DNA from: an uncultured Clostridia bacterium
GTDB lineage: Bacteria; Bacillota; Clostridia; TANB77; CAG-508
Length of the DNA stretch: 38,630 nt
Direction: 5' to 3'
Assembly (NCBI GenBank): GCA_947624405.1
Contig: CANQKB010000002.1
Coordinates: 1-38,630, forward strand
Shown here: in pieces, positions 1 through 9,466 of the stretch
Position numbering within the stretch: the first letter of the stretch is position 1
Layout of the letters: every line of letters starts with the position of its first letter
Notes under the pieces: model-generated
Databases searched by the model: none
What the model was told of the DNA's origin: nothing
What the model saw: the letters and a program-made list of their open reading frames with translations, nothing else
Translations under genes and position numbers: made by a program

Positions 1-1215
1 ACCATCTTGAATGTTGAGCCTGGTGCACGTGGGCTTGAAATACATCTATTTATCAATGCTCCATTACCTTCTTCGCTATTATAAAAATCATAGGTACTTT
101 TATCAATTCCACCTACCCAGTCACTTGGGCTAAAATCTGGACAACTTGCCATCGCTAAAATCTCACCTGTATTTACATTCATAACAACAACAGAACCAGA
201 ATTTGCTTCTTTTCCATCCTTTTTGTTAGCTTCTTGTATGGCATTTCTTAAAGATTGTTCTGCAACTACTTGCAAATTTGCATCTATTGTTAAAACCACA
301 TTTGAACCAGCTATTGCTTCTTCTTCTATGTACTCTCCAACTGTGCTTCCATCAACAGACATATCTATTTGTTTTATACCATTTTGTCCTTTTAAGTATT
401 TTTCGCAAACATACTCAATTCCTGCTTGGCCAAAAATATCATTCATTGTATATCCTTCATCTTTGTGTTCTTTATATTGATCTTCACTTATTGAATTTAT
501 ATATCCTAATATGTGAGACGCAACATTTCCATTGGGATATGTTCTTTTTGAATTTGTTATTACATCAAATCCTGGGTATTTATCTGCTTGCTCATCAATC
601 GTTAAAGCACTTTGTCTGCATATTTCATTTGATATTGTAATAGACTTTGTAACACTATATCCTTCTGATGCTATACGATACCTTACAACTATTATTCTTC
701 TTATATCATACAATTCATCGCTTTCAATTTCATATAAATCTTTGAAATAATAAAAAGCTTCTTCTGGTGTTACGTCTTCTTTAAATTTATATTTTTCTAT
801 CCAAGCTTGTTTCCTTTCTTCGCTAGGGAAATCAAATGAAAATGTTGGATCTATCAATACTGGAAATGTATCTGTATAATTATCTCCATTTGCTTCAAGG
901 GTTTTTAAAACTTCTAGTATAGTATTGTTTAAAGTATTATTATCAAGTTTTGTTTTATATAATTCAAGTGAGAAAGTCATATCATTTGAAGCAAGCACAT
1001 TTCCACTTCTATCTAATATATTACCTCTTGCTGCATATAATGTACTTTCACGAGTTAACCTTGTATTTGATAGTTCTCTATATGTTGAACCATTTACTAT
1101 TTGTAAGTTAAATAATTGTACAAGCAGGCATGCACCGAACTATGTATATAAATGCACTTAAAAGATTATATCTGAGTTTTATATTTGGCATTTTTTTCTT
1201 TTTAAAAATTTCCAT
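1..1215 (-). CDS. mrdA: Penicillin-binding protein 2 (transpeptidase), N-terminal part, with an in-frame CGG +1 shift site
   Basis: Class B penicillin-binding protein that cross-links peptidoglycan during side-wall elongation together with MreBCD. It is cut by the window start. The start codon is ATG at 1213-1215. A basic N-terminus leads into one membrane helix. The dimerisation region follows, with the class B motif AARGNILDR just after the helix. The last residues visible are APGSTFKM, whose serine (codon 15-17) is the catalytic Ser of the SxxK motif. The frame breaks at an in-phase CGG (1135-1137, codon 27) inside the membrane helix: read as Arg it stops eight codons later, but skipping the C gives VGACLLVQLFNLQ, a normal helix running into the PBP domain. 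It follows mreD closely and is probably in the same operon. Identity is firm; whether the shift is biological is inference. Confidence 0.9.
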
Positions 1216-1233
1216 CTATTATCACTCTCATTT

Positions 1234-1767
1234 CTAAAAATATCTAGTTAAAATTTGAGGATTTATATATATATCTTCCACTTTATATCCCATTTTTTGC
1301 ATAAATGGATACAAAATAATTGTTAATATCATATTATAAAGTATTTCAATTAATAATGTTTTTAAAAATGGTAAAAATTCTACATTACCTGAAAAAATTA
1401 ATATTCTAAATACATATGAAAATATTTCAGTCATAGCTGTTGCTATCATTACAAGTAACATTACTGTCATTTTACTATCTTTTGATAGATTTTTTTCAAG
1501 ATAACCACTTAAAAAACCTATTGCCCCTAAGCTAATTGTTAATCCACCTATAACTGATCCACTTACTAATTCGATGATGAATCCAAAACTTAATCCAAAT
1601 ACTGTTCCCATTTTTGAACCAGAATATAAACCTATAAATAAAACTAGTATTACAAATAAATTAGGCTTTACTCCTGCTATTGTAAACCACGTAAAAAAAT
1701 TTAATTGTAAGAAATATATTATTATAAATGCGATAACTAATAGAATTATTGTTAAGGCTTTTTTCAT
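1234..1767 (-). CDS. mreD: Rod shape-determining protein MreD
   Basis: Integral membrane protein of the elongasome that works with MreB, MreC, RodA and PBP2. The 177 residues are mostly hydrophobic, with about five predicted transmembrane segments, which fits MreD in size and topology. No catalytic motif is expected. It lies between mreC and mrdA in the canonical mreB-mreC-mreD-mrdA order, with short gaps on both sides. Assignment rests on topology and position, because MreD sequences are poorly conserved. Confidence 0.9.
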   Translation of the reverse strand: MKKALTIILLVIAFIIIYFLQLNFFTWFTIAGVKPNLFVILVLFIGLYSGSKMGTVFGLSFGFIIELVSGSVIGGLTISLGAIGFLSGYLEKNLSKDSKMTVMLLVMIATAMTEIFSYVFRILIFSGNVEFLPFLKTLLIEILYNMILTIILYPFMQKMGYKVEDIYINPQILTRYF

Positions 1768-1835
1768 TTATCTATTTCATTCCCTGTTTTATATATTTAG
1801 GTTTTTTTAGGATTTACCTATAAACCAAATTTATT

Positions 1836-2654
1836 TTAGTTTGTAATTACCAAAACTGTTTCTAATTTATCAAAATTAACTGCAGGCTCTATCCAAACAT
1901 ATCTATCTAGTATATTTTTAGTTTCTTCAATTGTTTTTATTTTTCCTATGACAATTCCTTTAGGATATATACCTCCAATACCAGATGTTACTATTTGATC
2001 TTCTTCTGATATATCTGCCTCAGTTGGAATATATGTACCTTTAAGCTTGCCTTCTTCTAAACTTCCTTTGCAAATAATACTTTCTTCTGAGCCTCCAATA
2101 CTTGCTGTTACTGAGCTTGCAGAATCTATAATAGTTTGTATTTTTGCAGTATTATCTGTTACAGATATAACATAACCTACTAGTCCTTCATCTGCAATAA
2201 CTGTCATATTTGGAGCAATTCCATCATTTGCTCCTGCATTTATTACGAATGTTTTACTATAATTACTTATATCTTTACTTATTATATACGCTGGTACAGA
2301 TTTATAATCTGTGTATTTCTGTGTTAAATTTAAATAATCCTTTAATGTCTCATTTTCCGCTTTTATTATTTCAAGTTCTCTTAGGCTTTGCTCTAATTCA
2401 CTTTTTTCATTTTTAAGCAAATCATTTTCTGCTTGTAAACTTTCTATACTGCTAAAGAAACTTGAATTTCCTGATATTTTATTTTTTAAATAAGTGTATC
2501 CATTTTGTACAGGCATAATTACGCTACTAAATATATTTTCAATAGATGATAGGCTTCCAGTTTTTAAATTTGATAAAAATACTAATCCAATTAATATTAC
2601 AATGGTTATAAAAATACCTATAATACTTGTTTTATTTTTGTGCACTTGCTTCAT
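1836..2654 (-). CDS. mreC: Rod shape-determining protein MreC
   Basis: Bitopic membrane protein that scaffolds the cell-wall elongation complex. The 272-residue protein has a short cytoplasmic tail and one transmembrane helix (about residues 10-29). A coiled coil follows at about 65-110, rich in Glu and Leu heptads, and then the extracellular beta-rich MreC domain with motifs such as AYIISKD, DEGLVGYV and VTSGIGGIYPKGI. The length is normal for the family. It sits between mreB and mreD. It contains an out-of-phase CGG (GCG GAA) that does not disturb the frame. Confidence 0.95.
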   Translation of the reverse strand: MKQVHKNKTSIIGIFITIVILIGLVFLSNLKTGSLSSIENIFSSVIMPVQNGYTYLKNKISGNSSFFSSIESLQAENDLLKNEKSELEQSLRELEIIKAENETLKDYLNLTQKYTDYKSVPAYIISKDISNYSKTFVINAGANDGIAPNMTVIADEGLVGYVISVTDNTAKIQTIIDSASSVTASIGGSEESIICKGSLEEGKLKGTYIPTEADISEEDQIVTSGIGGIYPKGIVIGKIKTIEETKNILDRYVWIEPAVNFDKLETVLVITN

Positions 2655-2698
2655 TCCTTTCTATTCCCTAATATGCTCTGTAAATACACTTAAACTTT

Positions 2699-3733
2699 TT
2701 ATCTATTATTTTTTCTTGCATTAAGTAGTACAACTTTAAGTTTTTCTAAATCATCAAGCGTTTTTCCTGTTCCTTTAACTACACATTCGAGTGGAGTTTC
2801 TGCTACAAATACTGGCATGCCTGTTTTTTCGCTAACTAATTTGTCCAAATTTTCAATTAGCGCTCCTCCACCTGCAAGGATTATTCCTTTTTCCATTATA
2901 TCTGATGCAAGCTCTGGTGGAGTTTTTTCAAGTGTAGCTTTAATTACATCAACTATATCTTTTATTGATTCTGCCATTGCTTCTTGTATTTCTGTTGAAT
3001 GCACTTCTATATTTTTTGGAAGTCCTGTTCCTAAATCTCTTCCTCTTATTTCCATTTTTTTATCTGTCATAAGTGGTAAAGCACAGCCTATTTCTTTTTT
3101 TATTTCTTCAGCCGTTGTTTCTCCTATTGCCGTATTGTATTTTCTTTTAATGTAGTTTACTATATCTTCATCAAGCTCATCTCCAGCAACTCTTATTGAG
3201 TTACTTATTACTATTCCTCCTAATGAAATAACTGCTACTTCTGTTGTTCCTCCTCCAATATCAACAACTATATTACCGCTAGGTTCTGCTATATCAAGTC
3301 CTGCACCAATTGCTGCTGCCATTGGCTCTTCTATCAAATATACTTCCTTTGCGCCTGCATGCATGACTGATTCTTCAACTGCTCTTTCTTCTACCTCTGT
3401 TATTCCTGATGGTACTCCTACTACCACTTTTGGCTTTCCTATATTGTATTTTGCTGATATTTTTTCAAATAGATTTTTCAACATCATTCTTGTTGCAGTA
3501 AAGTCTGCAATAACTCCATCTTTCAATGGTCTTACTGCTTTTATTTGTTCTGGAGTACGTCCTAACATTTCTTTTGCCTCTTCTCCTGTAGCAACAATTG
3601 CGCCTGTTTTTCTATCTATCGCTACCACTGATGGCTCCACAAGAACTATACCTTTTCCTTTTAATGTTACTAGTATATTAGCAGTTCCTAAATCTATTCC
3701 TATGTCTTTTGATCCAAAATTAAATAAACCCAT
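2699..3733 (-). CDS. mreB: Cell-shape protein MreB (bacterial actin)
   Basis: Actin-like ATPase that forms membrane-associated filaments directing lateral wall synthesis. It is 344 residues with all the nucleotide-binding blocks of the family: DLGTANILV near the N-terminus (phosphate 1), DIGGGTTEVAV (phosphate 2) and LAGGGALIENLD (adenosine). The ATG is preceded by a strong AGGAGG ribosome binding site just after radC. It is the first gene of the mreBCD-mrdA group. Three CGG trinucleotides occur here, all across codon boundaries. Confidence 0.98.
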   Translation of the reverse strand: MGLFNFGSKDIGIDLGTANILVTLKGKGIVLVEPSVVAIDRKTGAIVATGEEAKEMLGRTPEQIKAVRPLKDGVIADFTATRMMLKNLFEKISAKYNIGKPKVVVGVPSGITEVEERAVEESVMHAGAKEVYLIEEPMAAAIGAGLDIAEPSGNIVVDIGGGTTEVAVISLGGIVISNSIRVAGDELDEDIVNYIKRKYNTAIGETTAEEIKKEIGCALPLMTDKKMEIRGRDLGTGLPKNIEVHSTEIQEAMAESIKDIVDVIKATLEKTPPELASDIMEKGIILAGGGALIENLDKLVSEKTGMPVFVAETPLECVVKGTGKTLDDLEKLKVVLLNARKNNR

Positions 3734-3759
3734 TTTCTCCTCCTACTTTGAATTTATTT

Positions 3760-4453
3760 TTAATTTAAATGTCTCATTACACTTTCGCATCCGTTTATCT
3801 GCGATGATTATATGATCTAGGACTTGTAGTCCTAACATTTCAGCTGATGTCACTATCCTTCTTGTTAAATTTACATCACTTTTACTTGGTGTACAATCTC
3901 CACTGGGATGATTATGTACAATTATTATTTTAGGTAATCCAGCTTTTATCGCTTCATATAATACATCTTTTGGTTCAAGCATTGCAAAGTTTGTCCCTCC
4001 AAATGATAAGTCTACTATCTTTTTTATTATATTCTTACTATTTAGAAGTATGATTTTTGCATTTTCTCTTTTTTCGTATCTTAGCTCATTCATTAGTAAA
4101 TCTGCTACATCTTGTGAATTTTTTATCTGTATGTTATTTACATCTAGTGGTACTGTCATTCTTTTTGCTATTTCAACCATTGCAAGTATTTGTATTGCTT
4201 TTATTTTGCCTATTCCTTTGATTTTACATAGCTCTTCTATACTAATATTTTGTAAAAATCGAAGGCTTTTATCTGTATTTCCTTCGTTTAAACTTAGCAC
4301 TTTCTGTGCAAGTGACAGCGCTGATTCCTCTTTTGTTCCTGTTTTTATTATTATTGCCAATAGTTCTGAATTTGATAACTTTTTTGCACCATATATTTCC
4401 ATTTTTTCATATGGTCTTTCAGAACTTGGGAGTTCTTTCATTTTTAGTAACAT
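3760..4453 (-). CDS. radC: RadC family JAB-domain protein, with an in-frame CGG +1 shift site near the C-terminus
   Basis: RadC family protein (UPF0758) with an N-terminal helix-hairpin-helix region (IKGIGKIKAIQ) and a C-terminal JAB/MPN metallo-hydrolase domain. The metal-binding motif is seen as HNHPSGDCTPSKSD. The cellular role of the family is unsettled despite the name. The start at 4453 is chosen because AAGGAG lies just upstream. An in-phase CGG occurs at 3791-3793 (codon 221). Read straight through, the tail is DKRMRKCNETF and ends at 3743. Skipping the C gives DKGCESVMRHLN, ending at 3760 with 230 residues; this restores the Ser a few residues after the conserved DHIII strand and matches the usual family length. 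It is the one shift site where the unshifted frame also stays open for a while, so the end is less certain than the identity. Confidence 0.85.
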
Positions 4454-4602
4454 GTTTACTTGCTCCTTATCTTTTATTAAATTAACCCCCAAAAAAATCA
4501 ACATAACCCTTGTATGGCTTTGTCAACTTAAATTCAATTTTGTCTTAACTTAATTGCATTACCCATTTTTTGATTTTAGTTTATGAATAAACAACAATAA
4601 AA

Positions 4603-4860
4603 TTATGTTTTTCTATAAACAAATAGTGCTATTGCAATTCCTATAATACTTGCAATATTTATTTTAAATTGCAATCCAAATGTTAATGTTACGATGCTTA
4701 AGTCTATTATAACTGGTTGTGTGATTCCAAAGTTTTGTCCATAACCTAACCACCATAAGAAATCTACTCCTGATGCAAATTCTCCTAATAATCCTCCTAC
4801 AACTATTCCTGCACATATAAATAACAATAATAGCCATATATTTTTTTCTCTTGTTGCCAT
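4603..4860 (-). CDS. DUF4321 small membrane protein
   Basis: An 85-residue protein with two hydrophobic segments (about residues 8-28 and 58-82) and a central WWLGYG stretch. It matches the DUF4321 family, which in Clostridia often sits near radC/mreB. Function is unknown. The start at 4860 (MATREKN) is chosen over the upstream ATG because a GAAGGA ribosome binding site precedes it. It is followed by radC, with which it may be co-transcribed. Confidence 0.75.
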   Translation of the reverse strand: MATREKNIWLLLLFICAGIVVGGLLGEFASGVDFLWWLGYGQNFGITQPVIIDLSIVTLTFGLQFKINIASIIGIAIALFVYRKT

Positions 4861-4963
4861 ATCTTTTGTTCCTTCCTTTCTTTTTACCATACTATATTAT
4901 ATATTGTTATAGAAGATTTTTCAAGACTTTATAGAAATAATTTAATTTTCCATTATTTTCTTA

Positions 4964-4992
4964 TTCCCTTTTTGCTTTTTATATAGTATAAT
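4964..4992 (+). promoter_or_regulatory. Possible promoter of mecA
   Basis: A perfect TATAAT at 4987-4992 lies upstream of mecA. The hexamer 17 bases before it (TTCCCT) is a weak -35 match. The leader to the mecA start would be about 100 bases. Confidence 0.35.
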
Positions 4993-5099
4993 ATATATAG
5001 ACATTATAGAAAAGCACACATTAAGATTAAATATGTGTTAGGTAACTGAAAACATCGTTGTTTTCACAACAATCATTTATTAGGAGGATTAGCTCACTT

Positions 5100-5750
5100 A
5101 TGAAAATTGAAAAACTTGATGAAAATAAAATTCGTATTACTCTAAATATTGAAGATTTACATGAGAGAAACATTGATACTCATTCTTTCATGTCTAATTC
5201 AATTGAATCTCAATCTATCTTTTTAGATATGCTTAATACAGCTGAAAAAGAAGTTGGTTTTAAAACTGATAATTGTAGGATTATGATTGAAGCTATTGCT
5301 TTAAAAGATGGAAGTTTTATTTTAACTATAACTAAGGTAGCACAAGATGAAAATATATATGCTCCACCAAAAATTCCATCTAGGAAAAAGGTTTTACATA
5401 TTAAAAGAAAAATTCCTACAGTGAATACAAATAAAACAATTTATAGATTTGAAAATTTTGATACTTTTTGCGATTTTTGTACTTTCCTATCAAAAAGTAC
5501 TTATAAAGACTCTATTATTGAGCTTGCAAAAGATACTTCACTTTATGAATACAATTCTAGTTGTTATTTAATTTTAAGTAACATACATAGCCAAATTGAT
5601 TTAATAAAATTTCTAGCAATATCAATAACAGAATTTGCTTATTTTGTTGAAAATCCAGAAATATTCGAAAGAAAGCTAACAGAATATGGCAAACCTATTA
5701 TCAAAAATAACGCTATTGTAATTACAAGTAAATATTTTTTAAAGAAATAA
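5100..5750 (+). CDS. mecA: Adaptor protein MecA
   Basis: Adaptor that delivers substrates (ComK in Bacillus) to the ClpC-ClpP protease. The 216-residue protein starts with MKIEKLDENKIRITL, typical of the MecA/NegB N-terminal domain. A polar linker (about residues 80-105) follows, then the C-terminal ClpC-binding domain with the YRFENFDTFCDF and NPEIFERKLTEYGKPI blocks. The start at 5100 is set by a TAGGAGG site; an upstream in-frame ATG has none. It is a single plus-strand gene ending at a strong terminator and carries no CGG. Confidence 0.92.
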   Translation: MKIEKLDENKIRITLNIEDLHERNIDTHSFMSNSIESQSIFLDMLNTAEKEVGFKTDNCRIMIEAIALKDGSFILTITKVAQDENIYAPPKIPSRKKVLHIKRKIPTVNTNKTIYRFENFDTFCDFCTFLSKSTYKDSIIELAKDTSLYEYNSSCYLILSNIHSQIDLIKFLAISITEFAYFVENPEIFERKLTEYGKPIIKNNAIVITSKYFLKK

Positions 5751-5765
5751 CATATATTTTCTTAG

Positions 5766-5794
5766 AAAATAGTTAAGCTTTGCTTAACTATTTT
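5766..5794. terminator. Bidirectional intrinsic terminator after mecA
   Basis: A 13-bp perfect stem (AAAATAGTTAAGC / GCTTAACTATTTT) with a 3-base loop is followed by a T-run on the plus strand. On the other strand it overlaps the last codons of the converging Spo0E-like gene. Confidence 0.85.
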
Positions 5795-5963
5795 TCTTTT
5801 TTGATAAAGCTTTCTTATATTCTTCTGTTTCATTTTCTCTATAGTATTCTGCTATTAATTCGTCCAATTCTACACTTATCTTGTAAATATAATCATAATC
5901 CCTATTTTCTTCAATACTTTTATTTAATTCTTCTCTTTTTTTACGTATCTCATCATTTAACAT
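5784..5963 (-). CDS. Spo0E-like regulatory protein
   Basis: A 59-residue helical protein of the Spo0E family, aspartyl-phosphate phosphatases that dephosphorylate Spo0A~P and delay sporulation. The family signature is seen as SVELDELIAEYY, preceded by an amphipathic helix with LNDEIRKKREELN. The start at 5963 is chosen because GGAGG lies eight bases upstream; an ATG five codons earlier overlaps that ribosome binding site. It ends inside the shared terminator. Its presence suggests a spore-former or a descendant of one. Confidence 0.75.
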   Translation of the reverse strand: MLNDEIRKKREELNKSIEENRDYDYIYKISVELDELIAEYYRENETEEYKKALSKKKNS

Positions 5964-6184
5964 AGCATTTTCCTCCATATTTATTTTTTTTATTTTCTAT
6001 AATGATAAAATACCACAAAAATTTCTTTAAGTCAATCATTTTATCATTTTTCTATTAACTTTCGGTTTCCATATTTCTCCTTTTTTATTTGTTTTTTCGT
6101 ATCCCTTGTATTTTTTTAGCACTATTCGACAACATTATATTACTCTGTAATACAAATGTAACGTTTTTGCAACAATTTAGACAC

Positions 6185-6215
6185 AAAAAAGTCAGTTTTT
6201 ATTCCTGACTTTTTT
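6185..6215 (-). terminator. Intrinsic terminator of the yfmF-yfmH unit
   Basis: An 11-bp perfect stem (AAAAAAGTCAG / CTGACTTTTTT) with a 9-base loop. It lies beyond the 211-bp repeat, downstream of yfmH, and has T-runs on both strands. Confidence 0.7.
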
Positions 6216-6244
6216 TATTATATATAAATAGCACATTGCTTTTT

Positions 6245-6455
6245 GTTACAGTTCACACCCTAACTAGCTAAGCGTGGAGGAATGTTTTAAAAATCGAAGT
6301 GAGTTCGACCTACTCGTTTACTTGCTTGTATTGTTTCAAATTCGTATTTATATTTTAACAATCCAATTTATCTTAAACGCCTTGGAGAACGTAACGCCGC
6401 ATTTTTAAAATCATTTTCTCAGGTAGCTTAGCGAAAATCGGTTGTGAATTGTAAC
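6245..6455 (+). repeat. 211-bp interspersed repeat, copy 1
   Basis: Starts GTTACAGTTCAC and ends GAATTGTAAC. Its ends form an imperfect inverted repeat of about 60 bases (GTTACAGTT outermost, then AGCTAAGCG, then GGAATGTTTTAAAAAT). Near-identical copies lie at 29365-29576 (reverse), 31885-32095 and 38485 onward. The middle about 60 bases vary between copies. There is no open reading frame of note. With the terminator at 6185-6215 it accounts for most of the 520-base gene-free stretch 5964-6490; I see nothing definite in 5980-6180. Confidence 0.9.
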
Positions 6456-6490
6456 TGTTTTTTCAATGACATGTACTCTTTATTTTTATA

Positions 6491-7753
6491 TTAATTTACA
6501 ATTGAATATACTTCTTTATTCTCGACTAATACACTTTTTAGCAACTCCTCTGTGTATTCTTTTGTAACATCAGCATATTTATCTAAATATTCAAAACTAT
6601 TTATTCCTTTAAAATAATCTGCTAAAAAGTTTCTTGCAGTTTCTTCTACACTATTATATTCTGTTATATATGCACCATATATTTTCTTTTTATTTCTTTC
6701 AAAATCTTCTGCATTTAACCCATTTTGTTTTGCATTTTCAATTTCTTTATTCACTTCTTCAATTACCTTTTTAGGTTCTCTTGATACTCCATTTATAAGT
6801 GCAAAAGCATAATTTGGTGTAAATTCATATTCCATTCCAAATGAGCCTAAAAGTATATTTTCATCTGTTAACTTTTTATACAATTTTGAACTTTTACCAA
6901 ATAAAGTATTCATTAAAACTTGCAACCCAATGTGTTTTTTTACCATATCATCTTCTACTTTATCTTTAAATCCTATCGTAAATATTGGATTACTCAAATT
7001 CATATTAACAGTTTTTTCTTTTTCATTTATTTCATCTGGTTCATCTGGATATATTCTTTTTGGTAATTCTCTATTTTCAGTTTTTATAATTCTTTTTTTG
7101 ATTTCTTCCAAGATTTTTTCTGGTTCAAAATCTCCACATATTGCAATTCCCATATTTGAAGGAGTATAAAAATTATCGTAACACAAATACAACATTTCTT
7201 TTGTTATTTTTCCAATAGATTCTACAGAACCTGCTATATCAATTCTTACTGGAAAATTTTTATACATACATTTTATTGCATTTAAATATGTTTGCCATTC
7301 TGGATAATCCTCATACATATTAATCTCTTGTGCAATTATCCCCTTTTCTTTTTCCACATTTTCATCTGTATAATATGGATTTTGAACATAATCCATAAAT
7401 TCATCTAAAGCTTCATAAAAATTTTCAGTTGCTTCATAAAGATATGCTGTATGGTCATTTGTTGTATATGCATTTGCTGACACTCCCATTGCTGTTAGAG
7501 TATCCAAACTATTTATTCCACTTTTTTGCTCAAACATTTTATGTTCTAAAAAATGTGCAATTCCATCTGGCACACTTTTTTCTTCACTTTCTCCTGGAAG
7601 TATAAATTTATTATCATTTGATCCAAAATGTGTACCAAATATGATATATTTTTTTATTGTATTTTTTCTAGGAATTATCATAACTGTCAATCCATTTTCA
7701 AGCTTTTCTATATATAACTTTTCTTTGACTTTATCATTCTCTATTATTTCCAT
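6491..7753 (-). CDS. yfmH: M16 family metallopeptidase, YfmH-like
   Basis: Insulinase-type (M16) zinc peptidase of 420 residues. The inverted zinc motif HFLEH is at residues 67-71, with the downstream Glu ligand expected in the EKGIIAQEINMYED helix. In Firmicutes this protein and its inactive partner are encoded together, and the pair is named in annotation as associated with EF-P modification. The C-terminal half has the second M16 fold. It lies directly downstream of yfmF and is probably co-transcribed. It has no CGG and an unbroken frame. Confidence 0.88.
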   Translation of the reverse strand: MEIIENDKVKEKLYIEKLENGLTVMIIPRKNTIKKYIIFGTHFGSNDNKFILPGESEEKSVPDGIAHFLEHKMFEQKSGINSLDTLTAMGVSANAYTTNDHTAYLYEATENFYEALDEFMDYVQNPYYTDENVEKEKGIIAQEINMYEDYPEWQTYLNAIKCMYKNFPVRIDIAGSVESIGKITKEMLYLCYDNFYTPSNMGIAICGDFEPEKILEEIKKRIIKTENRELPKRIYPDEPDEINEKEKTVNMNLSNPIFTIGFKDKVEDDMVKKHIGLQVLMNTLFGKSSKLYKKLTDENILLGSFGMEYEFTPNYAFALINGVSREPKKVIEEVNKEIENAKQNGLNAEDFERNKKKIYGAYITEYNSVEETARNFLADYFKGINSFEYLDKYADVTKEYTEELLKSVLVENKEVYSIVN

Positions 7754-7776
7754 TTTTCTCTTTCCCTTCTCTTTGA

Positions 7777-9049
7777 TTATTCTTCATTTTTTAAGAAATA
7801 CACAGTGTCTATATTAACTTTATTTGCAAATTCCATTATTTCTTCCTTCGTTACTGCCTCAATCTCACTTTGATATTCTTCAAAGGTCATTTTATGCTCT
7901 GCTAATTCTTGACCAAAATAATACGTAATTCCTGTATCTTGCTCTTCAGGTATTGCTTTAATAAGTGCAATTATTCCGTACTTTGCTATTTGCCATATCA
8001 TCGTCTGTAAAATTACCTTTTTTCATATCTTCAATTTGTTCTTTTATTAAATCAAGAGTTTTTTTATAATTTTCGATTTCTATTCCACATTTTATAAAAA
8101 TACAATTTTTATGTCTCAAAAAACTAGATGATGCCGTATATGCTAAGCTATGCTTTTCTCTTACTATTTGAAACATTTTTGATGTCGCAGAGCCTCCTAA
8201 AATTGCATTATATACAACTGCTACATACTTTTCTTTTTTACTTTCCTCATCTATTGATAATCCTAATACAAGATTCCCCTGTGTAACATCTGCTTTTTCT
8301 ATTATTTCTCTTTCTTCATGTTTTTCAAGCTTCATATTTTTCTGATTATATACAGGTTCTCTCTCATTCAATTTTTTTATATTTTCATCATTTTTAATTT
8401 CACTTATTACTTCTTCTTCATTTATATCACCTGATACAAATATATCGATTTTACAATTTGCAATAAGCTTTTTATAATATTCATATAAATTTTTTTCATT
8501 TATACCATCAATATCTTCAATATATCCATATTTATATAAGCCAAATGGAGTTTCTTTAAACATCTCCTCTTGACATCTTAAATTTGCATACATTGATTTA
8601 TTATCTTTTTTACCTTCAATTATAATTTTAAGTTTATCTTTTTCTGTATTAATATAATCCTTCTCAAACGCATTATTTTGGATTTTAGGATTAAAAGCAA
8701 TATCTAGCAAGGTGTTTATACCTTTCAATAGCAAATCCTCTTTAGAAGTCAAATATTTGTCATCTATTGTCTCTACATAAAATTTTAAAACTTGATTATC
8801 TCCAGTCTTATCTATACCACAATCTAATTCTGCTCCATACATTTCTTCTAAATGTTTATTTATCTCTTCTGCATTTTCGAATTTTGCACTTCCTTTTCTA
8901 AGTATCATTGGTATAATTGCATTTTTTGTTACATTTTCTCTATTTAATTTTGTTGTTAAAAATACTGCCATTAAATCTGTTTTAAAGCTATCCGTTTTTA
9001 TTGTATGTGCAGTAATTCCTTTTTTTATTTCTTTTTTACTATATTCCAT
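7777..9049 (-). CDS. yfmF: M16 family protein, YfmF-like partner, with an in-frame CGG +1 shift site
   Basis: Partner M16 protein without the HxxEH zinc motif, as expected for the YfmF type. Read with one +1 shift it is 423 residues. The frame opens at 9049 (MEYSKKEIKKG) and hits CGG at 7976-7978 (codon 358). Read as Arg, the protein stops five codons later (RNNCTY). Skipping the C gives NSKVGIIALIKAIPEEQDTG, and the frame continues to 7777 with the usual M16 C-terminal helices and a length close to YfmH. Without the shift it would be split into a 363-residue gene and a 74-residue fragment with no good ribosome binding site. Confidence 0.85.
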
Positions 9050-9129
9050 TTATTTTCCTTCCTTTCCAAACCTTAGTATACTATAATTTTAGTAAAATAT
9101 ACAAGTGTTTTGAGTAAATTTAATTAATG

Positions 9130-9176
9130 AAATCATTTCCTCAGGTAGCTTAGCGGAAATTGCTGTAAATTTTAAC
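9130..9176 (+). repeat. Right-end fragment of the 211-bp repeat
   Basis: About 47 bases match the right end of the 211-bp repeat, with the block TCCTCAGGTAGCTTAGCG and the terminal TTTTAAC. It lies upstream of yfmF with no left half. Confidence 0.7.
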
Positions 9177-9190
9177 TAACTTTAAAGCAT

Positions 9191-9222
9191 TGAAAAGAAA
9201 AAGAAGAGGTTGACCCCTTCTT
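9191..9222 (-). terminator. Intrinsic terminator after rpsU
   Basis: On the minus strand a 9-bp stem (AAGAAGGGG / CCTCTTCTT, one G-T pair) with a TCAA loop is followed by a T-rich run, eight bases after the rpsU stop codon. Confidence 0.75.
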
Positions 9223-9229
9223 ACATATA

Positions 9230-9400
9230 TTAAAATTTTCTTTTTCTAGCTGCTTCTGACTTTTTCTTTCTTCTGACACTAGGTTTTTCATAATGTTCTC
9301 TTTTTCTAACTTCTTGCATTACTCCATTCCTTGCACATTGTCTTTTAAACTTCTTAAGAGCTTCTTCTATATTACCATCATTAACTTTTACCTCTAACAT
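9230..9400 (-). CDS. rpsU: 30S ribosomal protein S21
   Basis: A 56-residue basic protein of the small ribosomal subunit. It begins MLEVKVNDGNIEEALKKFKR, the conserved S21 N-terminus, and contains the QCARNGVMQEVRKREHYEKP block, then a Lys/Arg-rich tail. A GGGGGAG ribosome binding site precedes the ATG. It lies downstream of prs and has its own terminator. Confidence 0.95.
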   Translation of the reverse strand: MLEVKVNDGNIEEALKKFKRQCARNGVMQEVRKREHYEKPSVRRKKKSEAARKRKF

Positions 9401-9466
9401 TATTACTCCCCCCTATCTATGCGAGACTGTATAATATTATATAACTTATACCGCATCTTGTCAAGC

